Origin: Bacteroidales bacterium
GTDB lineage: Bacteria; Bacteroidota; Bacteroidia; Bacteroidales; UBA932
Length of the DNA stretch: 8,091 bases
Assembly (NCBI GenBank): GCA_017554135.1
Contig: JAFZIX010000186.1
Location: forward strand, 1-8,091
Direction: 5' to 3'
Each line of letters opens with the position of its first letter. The stretch's first letter is position 1. The notes under the pieces are model-generated. The model saw only the letters and a list, made by a program, of their open reading frames with translations, had not been told where the DNA came from and made no database searches. Positions 1 to 5,200 of the stretch are shown here, in pieces. Position numbers and translations under genes: made by a program.

Positions 1-1
1 C

Positions 2-364
2 GTAAACCTCTACCAGCAGGATGCAAAGGCCAGCCTGAAGGCAAAGAAGTACGACGATGCCATCGCAGCCGCTCTTGAATCCGTCAAGTACGGCGAGACT
101 CCTACCGCCTACCAACTCGCAGGAACCGCCGCCTCCAACGGTGGCAAGACCAAGCAGGCCATCGAGTACTTCGAGAAGTACATCGAGCTTGCTCCTACCG
201 CCAAGAACAGCGGGGACATCCTCTTCAGCATCGCAGTTTCTTATCAGCAGCTGAAGGATAACGCAAAGGCCAAGGAGTACTACCAGAAGGCCGTTGCAGA
301 TCCCTCCAAGATCAACCCCAAGAACCTTGAGGCCGCCAAAGCCCAGCTTGCAGCCATCAAATAA
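2..364 (+). CDS. TPR-repeat protein, C-terminal part (5' end outside window)
   Basis: This is an open frame with no start in the window, giving 120 residues and ending in TAA. The peptide is rich in Ala, Lys and Tyr and shows tetratricopeptide-like helical pairs: a segment around KKYDDAIAAAL, then GKTKQAIEYFEKYIELAP, then DNAKAKEYYQKAV. These have the alternating small and aromatic residues typical of TPR units. TPR proteins are protein-interaction scaffolds; no enzymatic motif is visible here. The N-terminus is missing, so signal peptide and location cannot be judged; in Bacteroidales many such proteins are periplasmic. The stop lies 2 bases before the ATG of the U32 gene, so the two are probably co-transcribed and translationally coupled. 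The TPR assignment is good; the specific role is unknown. Confidence 0.8.
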   Translation, partial: VNLYQQDAKASLKAKKYDDAIAAALESVKYGETPTAYQLAGTAASNGGKTKQAIEYFEKYIELAPTAKNSGDILFSIAVSYQQLKDNAKAKEYYQKAVADPSKINPKNLEAAKAQLAAIK

Positions 365-366
365 TT

Positions 367-2139
367 ATGACCTGCCTGGAACTTCTGGCTCCGGCAAGGA
401 ATGCTGACATCGGCATCGCAGCGATCGACTGCGGTGCCGATGCCGTATATATCGCCGGGCCGCAGTTCGGTGCCAGGAAAGATGCGGGCAATCCGATTCC
501 GGAGATAGCCCGTCTGTGCGAACACGCACACAAATTCGGGGCGAGGGTGTTCGTGACCGTGAACATCCTTCTTCGGGATGATGAGATGGAGGAGGTCCGC
601 CGCCAGATGCTTGCAGAGCAGGAGGCCGGAGTGGATGCCTTCATCATCCGGGATCTGCGGATATGCAGTTGGAAAGACATCACCGTGCCCCTGCACGCTT
701 CCACTCAGTGCGCGATACGCACAGTGGAAGATGCAAAGCGCTGCGCATCAGCCGGATGCAGCAGGATAGTGCTGGAACGGGAACTGCCGCTCTCTACCGT
801 GAAGGAAATTTGCGCCGCGGTGGACTGCGAGGTGGAATGCTTCGTCCACGGGGCCCTATGCGTATGCTACAGCGGGGATTGCCGGCTCAGCGAGTACCTG
901 GACGGGCGCAGCGCGGACCGCGGAGAATGCATACAAGCCTGCCGCTCTCTCTACGACCTTGTGGATGAATCCGGCAAGGTGCTGGTACGGAACAAGGCAC
1001 TGCTTTCACTGAAGGATCTCGACCTTCACGACAGGTTGCAGGAAATGGCCGCAGCCGGGATCTGCTCCTTCAAGATTGAAGGGCGACTCAAAAGCATTTC
1101 CTATGTGCGGAACATCACGCGCTATTATTCCGAGGCGCTGGATGCCCTGGTGGCCGCAGAACCCGACAAATACGCCCGGGCAGCCTTCGGAAAGGTTTCC
1201 GGAGGAGTCGCCGCGGATCCGTGGAAGACATTCAACCGCGGATATACCGAGTTGTTCTTCGACGGCAAACGGGGAAAATGGTCTTCGATGGATGCCCCGA
1301 AGTCGATGGGAGAGTTTATCGGAACCGTAGTTGCCCTACGGAGGCGAGGAAACATTGTCGAAATCGGGATAAAACCTACCTCCAGGGGCCTGGAACTGCA
1401 TAATGGCGACGGGTTTGCCTTTGCAGGGAAGAACGGCGTTATAGGCTTCCGGGGAGACCTTTGTTCGGGAAACACCATTGTTTGCAAACCCGTTGACGGG
1501 CTTCACGAAGGGATGTCGTTATACAGGAATATCGATACCGCTTTCGAGAAGGAACTCGACCGGAATCCGGCCCACAGGGAGCTTTCAGTTGCACTTTCCG
1601 TGCGGGTACACGGAAAATGGAACATAGATGTTACAGCGGTTTCGGAGGATGGCCGGGAGTTGATGAGTCCCTTCAAGGCCGATCTGGAGAGGGCGGAGAA
1701 CCGGGAGCGTGCCGAGGCGATGATTCGGGAGCAGCTTGGAAAGAGGAGCCTGCACTATCATTTTCATGTTGATTCGGTGGTTTCCGATGCCCCGGGAGCC
1801 GCTTTGCCGCTGCTCAGCGCTTCTACCATCAACAGCATCCGCCGGCTTATCGCTGAAGATCTGGATTCTATTCCGGTTCGCTTTAATCCCATTATGAATG
1901 TTGCAGCCGCGGAATCGGGCTCTGGAGCATTTTCAGCGGAAGAGACCGCCTTTCCGGCGGCTGCCCCGTATTTAATGAGATCGAAGTATTGTATTAAATA
2001 CGAACTGGGGATGTGCCCGGTTCACCAGGGGGCAAAACCCTGCGGAAAACTGTTCCTGCTGAACAACGGACGCCGCCTTGCGCTGGGATTCGACTGCAAG
2101 AACTGCGAGATGACCGTCAGTCCTTCTCCCAATCAATAA
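367..2139 (+). CDS. U32-family (peptidase U32 / RlhA-TrhP type) protein, probable RNA hydroxylase
   Basis: The 590-residue protein begins MTCLELLAPARN, the typical N-terminus of this family. The U32 signature lies at residues 157-175 (E-x-F-x2-G-A-L-C-x4-G-x-C-x-L-S). Cys165, Cys172, Cys188 and Cys192 are candidates for iron-sulfur ligands. Residues about 1-300 form the TIM-barrel-like core. Residues about 390-500 resemble the DUF3656 insert of RlhA. A second cysteine group near the C-terminus (Cys542, 550, 559, 577, 580; motifs KYCIKYELGMC and DCKNCEM) is familiar from Bacteroidales members. Characterised relatives are RlhA, which hydroxylates 23S rRNA C2501, and TrhP, which acts on tRNA wobble uridine; older annotations call them collagenases or peptidases. 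The DUF3656-like part favours RlhA, but the substrate here is inferred. At 590 residues it is somewhat shorter than E. coli RlhA (about 650). It starts 2 bases after the TPR stop. The last seven codons and the stop overlap the convergent toxin gene. Confidence 0.88.
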   Translation: MTCLELLAPARNADIGIAAIDCGADAVYIAGPQFGARKDAGNPIPEIARLCEHAHKFGARVFVTVNILLRDDEMEEVRRQMLAEQEAGVDAFIIRDLRICSWKDITVPLHASTQCAIRTVEDAKRCASAGCSRIVLERELPLSTVKEICAAVDCEVECFVHGALCVCYSGDCRLSEYLDGRSADRGECIQACRSLYDLVDESGKVLVRNKALLSLKDLDLHDRLQEMAAAGICSFKIEGRLKSISYVRNITRYYSEALDALVAAEPDKYARAAFGKVSGGVAADPWKTFNRGYTELFFDGKRGKWSSMDAPKSMGEFIGTVVALRRRGNIVEIGIKPTSRGLELHNGDGFAFAGKNGVIGFRGDLCSGNTIVCKPVDGLHEGMSLYRNIDTAFEKELDRNPAHRELSVALSVRVHGKWNIDVTAVSEDGRELMSPFKADLERAENRERAEAMIREQLGKRSLHYHFHVDSVVSDAPGAALPLLSASTINSIRRLIAEDLDSIPVRFNPIMNVAAAESGSGAFSAEETAFPAAAPYLMRSKYCIKYELGMCPVHQGAKPCGKLFLLNNGRRLALGFDCKNCEMTVSPSPNQ

Positions 2140-2512
2140 CCGTTAGTCCCGGAATACGCTCAAAATGACGTGTGTTATGGGTTACCAGAGTTAGTTTGTG
2201 ATCTATTGCCGATGCTGCAATCAAAAGATCGAGATTATCCAGCCGGATTCCTTCTGCTTCCAATTCAGCCCTCAATCTCCCATATGTTTTCGTGCAACCA
2301 GATACCGGGAGTATTATGAAGTTGTCCTCAACAAATTCCGCCTCACCGATATGGCGTTCATAGCCACCCTTGTAGGTGCCATAGAACAACTCTCCCAGAG
2401 TTATTACACTTACTGCACAGTTTTCAATCCCGGCGTTTTCTATTCTCCGTCGGGCATCGTGCTGGTTCTTGATCATTGATATCAACACGGTTGTATCCAG
2501 AAGATATTTCAT
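2117..2512 (-). CDS. vapC: PIN-domain toxin, VapC/FitB type ribonuclease
   Basis: At 131 residues this is the normal size for a VapC toxin. It opens with MKYLLDTTVLI, carrying the first catalytic aspartate (Asp6). ITLGELFYG follows with Glu41, then LDNLDLLIAASA with Asp92 and Asp95, and the closing block LVTHNTRHFERIPGL. These acidic residues bind the metal ion in PIN nucleases, which cleave RNA (often tRNA or rRNA) when freed from the antitoxin. In the last block many VapCs carry a fourth acid; here His116 stands in that place. The ATG overlaps the antitoxin stop as ATGA, so the two are coupled. The 3' end overlaps the convergent U32 gene by 23 bases. Hand counts give 42% GC for 2161-2220 and 47% for 2221-2280, clearly below the wall genes, which suggests acquisition by transfer. 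The family call is firm; the RNA target is unknown. Confidence 0.93.
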   Translation of the reverse strand: MKYLLDTTVLISMIKNQHDARRRIENAGIENCAVSVITLGELFYGTYKGGYERHIGEAEFVEDNFIILPVSGCTKTYGRLRAELEAEGIRLDNLDLLIAASAIDHKLTLVTHNTRHFERIPGLTVIDWEKD

Positions 2513-2775
2513 AACTCGACATTCTCCCTGTTGTTTATTCTGGAATCATGCAATTCATTAGCAATAGCCCAGGAATCCCTGGAATCACTGAACCACCCTG
2601 TCTTAGGTAAAGCGGAGAAAGGGTCATTCATCGTTGCGGCCGATTCCAATATCAAACGAGGCCCCCGCAATTCCATGGCAATGGTATCGCTTTCATGCAA
2701 AGAGAGCTCCTTTAGAATCTTAGCAGGAATGATAACGCCAAGGCTATTGCCGATTTTGATGATTTTTGCACGCAT
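2509..2775 (-). CDS. vapB: AbrB/MazE-fold antitoxin partner of the PIN toxin
   Basis: The 88-residue protein starts MRAKIIKIGNSLGVIIPAKI, the classic swapped-hairpin AbrB/MazE DNA-binding motif at residues 1-45. The tail (residues about 46-88, with DPFSALPKTGWF and a charged end) would be the flexible part that wraps and inhibits the toxin. The frame is open back to 2871, with further ATGs at 2820 and 2871. I choose 2775 for two reasons: the family begins at this Met, and a consensus promoter at 2800-2830 puts the transcript start near 2797, downstream of both other ATGs. Its stop overlaps the toxin ATG (ATGA), as expected for antitoxin-first operons. Antitoxins of this kind normally bind their own promoter, and inverted repeats are present there. 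The function is inferred from motif and context; the VapB label follows the PIN partner, although the fold is MazE-like. Confidence 0.9.
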   Translation of the reverse strand: MRAKIIKIGNSLGVIIPAKILKELSLHESDTIAMELRGPRLILESAATMNDPFSALPKTGWFSDSRDSWAIANELHDSRINNRENVEL

Positions 2776-2798
2776 ATCGTCAGTGTTTATGATATGCG
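2771..2798. repeat. Perfect 8-bp inverted repeat, candidate antitoxin operator
   Basis: CGCATATC (2771-2778) and GATATGCG (2791-2798) are exact reverse complements separated by 12 bases. The repeat starts at the predicted transcript start of the toxin-antitoxin operon and covers the antitoxin start codon (2773-2775). A dimeric AbrB-fold repressor bound here would block the promoter exit. As RNA, the same arms could also sequester the start codon. The repeat is directly visible; the operator role is inferred. Confidence 0.5.
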
Positions 2799-2799
2799 G

Positions 2800-2830
2800 C
2801 AAAGGTATAACGATTTCCATAAATAACAAA
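2800..2830 (-). promoter_or_regulatory. Bacteroides-type promoter of the toxin-antitoxin operon
   Basis: Read on the minus strand, TTTG (2830-2827), 19 bases, then TACCTTTG (2807-2800) match the Bacteroides -33/-7 consensus (TTTG, 19-21 bases, TAnnTTTG) at every specified position. The -33 box lies 12 bases past the lipoprotein stop, so the pair can be transcribed independently of that gene. The expected transcript start is about 2797, giving a leader of roughly 20 bases before the ATG at 2775. Confidence 0.65.
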
Positions 2831-2839
2831 TACGTTATA
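2806..2839. repeat. 7-bp inverted repeat spanning the toxin-antitoxin promoter
   Basis: TATAACG (2806-2812) and CGTTATA (2833-2839) are exact reverse complements 20 bases apart. They bracket the -33 box and reach the edge of the -7 box. A repressor joining these half-sites would cover the promoter, complementing the repeat just downstream. Seven-base arms in AT-rich DNA can occur by chance, so this is weaker than the 2771-2798 repeat. Confidence 0.35.
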
Positions 2840-2842
2840 ACA

Positions 2843-4009
2843 TCATTCCAGTGCAAAGGTGATTTTGACATCGCCGAAGCGGCCTTCTATGGTTTTTCCT
2901 TTGGTAAAGTAGGTCGCGCCCAACTGGCCGCGCCAGACAATATCGTCGGAACTATGGATAGGGATATCTATATCGAAGCCGTAGGTCTTGGACTTGACTT
3001 TGACTGATGCCGAGCATTTCCAGTTGGTGCGCGTGCCGCCGTCATCCTCCGAAATCAAGAAGGCAAGTTTATCGAGTTGATCAGAGAAATCCGTCACCAG
3101 GACTGCGTTGAAGCGTTTCTTCTTTCCCATCTCGCTGCGCTTCACGACCACCACAAAATCGGTAACCGAAGGTGTATAGTTCTTCAACTGCTCCTCTGTC
3201 GTGGCATAAAACCCGTCCACGCCACCGCACCACACATGGAATTCGCTCGCTCCGGCGAACCAGGGATCATACTGCCGGAGCATTGTAAAGTCCTTTATAT
3301 AAAGGTTATAGCGATCCACATCCTCATCGTCTTCATCGTCCAGCCAGGACTTGGTATCCCAGAATGTCTCCAGAGGCAGACAGTCGGAATCATCGTTCTT
3401 GTTGATGACCCATACCGGCTTCTGCATCGCCACATACTCGTCCACATACACAGAATCGGTCACCTCATAGGCTCCCGGAGAACCAGAGACAATATATGCA
3501 TAATTTGAAGTAGAGCCATCTCCCGGATCATAAGTTATCAGCGGCATCGTTTCTCCATCCCAGTTCTCCGAGTAGGGCCAGTAAATCTGCAGACCGGAAT
3601 CCCGCAGTTCATCCAGATAGCGCTGCACGTCCGCCCCGGACTTGGTGGACGCGGCGGTCTTGGCAGCAAGATACTCCTCTATTAAAGAGCGGATTGGTGT
3701 GGAATACGCGGAAGCAGCCTTCACGGCCTCCGAATGTTTGGTACCGACCCCGGCGCCCGGAGCCGTCAGCAGATCTGCCATCATATATTCCTCGTCATAA
3801 CCGTTTTCGGAAGAGGAACAGACAGCGTCGTAGACTTCATAGAGATGAGTTTTCGCAAGGGGCAGGGAAGACAGCATCTTCGCCACCTCCTGCCTGCTTG
3901 TGAGACCGTCTTTCTTGATGATTTCAACCGATCCCTCGCCTCGGTTGCAAGCGTTTGCGGAGAGCAGCACCACCGCCGCCGCAAATAGAGTTTCAGATAA
4001 GGTTTTCAT
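2843..4009 (-). CDS. Predicted lipoprotein of unknown function
   Basis: This is a 388-residue protein I do not recognise. The N-terminus is a short secretion signal (MKT, then a hydrophobic run FAAAVVLLSANA) followed by Cys21. The -3 to -1 residues are A-N-A, a weaker lipobox than the usual L-A/S-G/A, so lipidation is likely but not certain. Residues about 36-125 are predicted helical (for example EAVKAASAY and LIEEYLAAKTAA). Residues about 140-205 form a distinctive aromatic segment with IYWPYSENWDG, PLITYDPGDG and KPVWVIN. A very acidic stretch (DDEDDEDVD) lies at 224-232, and the C-terminal 100 residues look beta-rich. No catalytic motif stands out. It probably sits in the outer membrane or periplasm. 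No partner gene is obvious: the gaps to ddl (173 bases) and to the toxin-antitoxin promoter leave it as a single transcript unit. The CDS is strongly supported by its length and signal peptide. Confidence 0.85.
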   Translation of the reverse strand: MKTLSETLFAAAVVLLSANACNRGEGSVEIIKKDGLTSRQEVAKMLSSLPLAKTHLYEVYDAVCSSSENGYDEEYMMADLLTAPGAGVGTKHSEAVKAASAYSTPIRSLIEEYLAAKTAASTKSGADVQRYLDELRDSGLQIYWPYSENWDGETMPLITYDPGDGSTSNYAYIVSGSPGAYEVTDSVYVDEYVAMQKPVWVINKNDDSDCLPLETFWDTKSWLDDEDDEDVDRYNLYIKDFTMLRQYDPWFAGASEFHVWCGGVDGFYATTEEQLKNYTPSVTDFVVVVKRSEMGKKKRFNAVLVTDFSDQLDKLAFLISEDDGGTRTNWKCSASVKVKSKTYGFDIDIPIHSSDDIVWRGQLGATYFTKGKTIEGRFGDVKITFALE

Positions 4010-4027
4010 TCCCCGCTATCGTTTTTG

Positions 4028-4035
4028 CAAAGTGA
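4028..4035 (-). promoter_or_regulatory. Weak -7 box candidate for the lipoprotein gene
   Basis: On the minus strand TCACTTTG matches TAnnTTTG at five of six specified bases and lies 18 bases before the ATG at 4009, a usual distance in this phylum. I see no TTTG at the right spacing upstream. Treat it as tentative. Confidence 0.25.
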
Positions 4036-4045
4036 GGAATAATTA

Positions 4046-4088
4046 GCCGTTTTATCTGCATTTTAAACGTTTAAGTTGCAGAAACGGC
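4046..4088. repeat. Long imperfect hairpin in the lipoprotein leader region
   Basis: The left arm has GCCGTTT (4046-4052), a 3-base bulge, and CTGCA (4056-4060). The right arm has TGCAG (4077-4081) and AAACGGC (4082-4088), fully complementary to the left arm. The centre is a perfect 12-bp palindrome, TTAAACGTTTAA (4063-4074), sharing the same axis. The element could be a binding site for a dimeric regulator, a leader RNA structure if transcription starts upstream, or a terminator-like stem, although neither strand shows a clean T-run after it. Function is unknown. Confidence 0.5.
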
Positions 4089-4089
4089 A

Positions 4090-4110
4090 AGCGGGCATGA
4101 TGTGCCCGCT
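4090..4110. repeat. GC-rich hairpin (8-bp perfect stem, 5-base loop)
   Basis: AGCGGGCA (4090-4097) pairs exactly with TGCCCGCT (4103-4110) around a 5-base loop. It lies one base from the larger hairpin at 4046-4088. On the minus strand it is followed by TGCCGTTTC, so there is only a poor T-run. It may be a second stem of a ddl terminator region or part of the lipoprotein leader. Confidence 0.5.
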
Positions 4111-4142
4111 AAAACCTTAGTATGTCCTGATTTAAAAGACCC

Positions 4143-4173
4143 CCCGGAAACATGTAAAATTTAAGTTTCCGGG
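4143..4173 (-). terminator. Probable intrinsic terminator of the PBP-ddl operon
   Basis: On the minus strand, CCCGGAAAC and GTTTCCGGG form a perfect 9-bp stem around a 13-base AT-rich loop. The stem is followed by GGG and then TCTTTT. It begins 10 bases after the ddl stop, where a terminator is expected. The T-run is short and interrupted, so efficiency is uncertain. Confidence 0.6.
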
Positions 4174-4182
4174 CCAAGTTTG

Positions 4183-5199
4183 TTAACCGTTGTCGATGAT
4201 ATCTGACAGGAAATCGGTGATGTCCAGGCCTGCGGCGCGCACCATCTTGGGGACGAGGGAGGCGCTCGTCATGCCAGGGATGGTGTTGACTTCTAAGAAG
4301 TAAAGGCCCTCCTCCGAATATATATAATCCATCCTCACAAGGCCGGAGCAGTCGAGATTTTCGTAGATGCGGGCGGTGGTTTCCTGCACCAGTTTCACTA
4401 TTTCCTCAGAGGCTTCGGCGGGGCAGACCTCACGGCTATGGCCGTTGTATTTGGCGTCGTAGTCGAAGTACTCGTTCTCGGTGATGATCTCGATAATGGG
4501 GAGGGTGTGGACCACGCCGGAGGTACGGTAGGCGGCGCAGGTGAATTCACGGCCGGTGATTCCTTCCTCCACCAGCACGGTAGGCCCTTCGGAGAAGGCA
4601 TATCCCACGGCGGTGGCCACATCGGCGGGATCCTTCACCATCGTCACACCGAAACTCGATCCGCCTATGGTAGGCTTCACGAACACGGGGAACTTGAGCG
4701 ATGCCGCCACCTGGGCGGAAAAGGCTTCCAAGTCGGCGCCTTTATGCACGAACGCATCCGGAGCGCACTTGACTATGCCAAGATCCCGGATATAACTTTT
4801 GCAGGCATACTTGTCGAAAGCTATGGCGCTGACGGCGGAAGAGCAGGAACTGAAGGGGATGCCGAGCATCTCCAGATAGCCCTGAAGTTGGCCGCTTTCA
4901 CCCGGTGCTCCGTGCTGCATCACATACACGTAGTCGAAGTGCACCTTTTCTCCCAGCACGGTAATGCTGAAATCGGTCTTGTCCACCTCCGGGCGGGAGC
5001 CTTCAGGGAAGGGAAGACGCATGGCGCCCTTCTTCTTGCAGGCCACCAGTTGCCACTTGCCGAAACGGGCGAAAATCTCGTAAACATCGTATTTATCGCC
5101 GTCGATGCGCGAGGCTGTGAACTCCCCGCTGCGGCACGCCACCTCCCATTCGGAAGAGTCGCTTCCGTAGATGACGGCTATGGTCTTGTACTTTGCCAT
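4183..5199 (-). CDS. ddl: D-alanine--D-alanine ligase
   Basis: This is a cytoplasmic ATP-grasp enzyme that joins two D-alanines with ATP to give the D-Ala-D-Ala end of the peptidoglycan stem peptide. At 338 residues it is close to family length. Visible motifs in order are: the N-terminal loop GSDSSEWEV (residues 12-20); HGAPGESGQLQG (96-107), the first ligase signature; FVKPTIGGSSFGV (173-185), the nucleotide-binding lysine and serine loop; FDYDAKY (245-251), the omega-loop tyrosine region typical of D-Ala ligases rather than VanA-type D-lactate ligases; and RMDY plus LEVNTIPGMT (289-311) with metal ligands Asp291, Glu303 and Asn305. One deviation is visible: Ser102 replaces the usual Asp or Asn after Gly-Glu in the first signature. 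The gene starts one base after the PBP stop and ends just before a probable terminator, so it is likely the last gene of a two-gene wall operon. Confidence 0.96.
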   Translation of the reverse strand: MAKYKTIAVIYGSDSSEWEVACRSGEFTASRIDGDKYDVYEIFARFGKWQLVACKKKGAMRLPFPEGSRPEVDKTDFSITVLGEKVHFDYVYVMQHGAPGESGQLQGYLEMLGIPFSSCSSAVSAIAFDKYACKSYIRDLGIVKCAPDAFVHKGADLEAFSAQVAASLKFPVFVKPTIGGSSFGVTMVKDPADVATAVGYAFSEGPTVLVEEGITGREFTCAAYRTSGVVHTLPIIEIITENEYFDYDAKYNGHSREVCPAEASEEIVKLVQETTARIYENLDCSGLVRMDYIYSEEGLYFLEVNTIPGMTSASLVPKMVRAAGLDITDFLSDIIDNG

Positions 5200-5200
5200 A

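Noticed and set aside
57..254. 65-codon Ser/Pro-rich frame inside the TPR gene
   Set aside because: It lies out of frame within the TPR reading frame and its low-complexity composition is typical of a shadow frame.
367..2139. Reading the U32 protein as a collagenase or secreted protease
   Set aside because: There is no signal peptide or protease catalytic motif. The cysteine signature and DUF3656-like part match the RNA-hydroxylase branch of the family.
2509..2871. Longer antitoxin starting at 2871 or 2820
   Set aside because: Both starts lie upstream of the predicted transcript start, the 2871 version overlaps the lipoprotein stop, and the extra residues are not part of the AbrB/MazE motif.
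2531..3007. 158-codon open frame on the + strand across the antitoxin and lipoprotein end
   Set aside because: It is antisense to two better-supported genes and has no domain signature.
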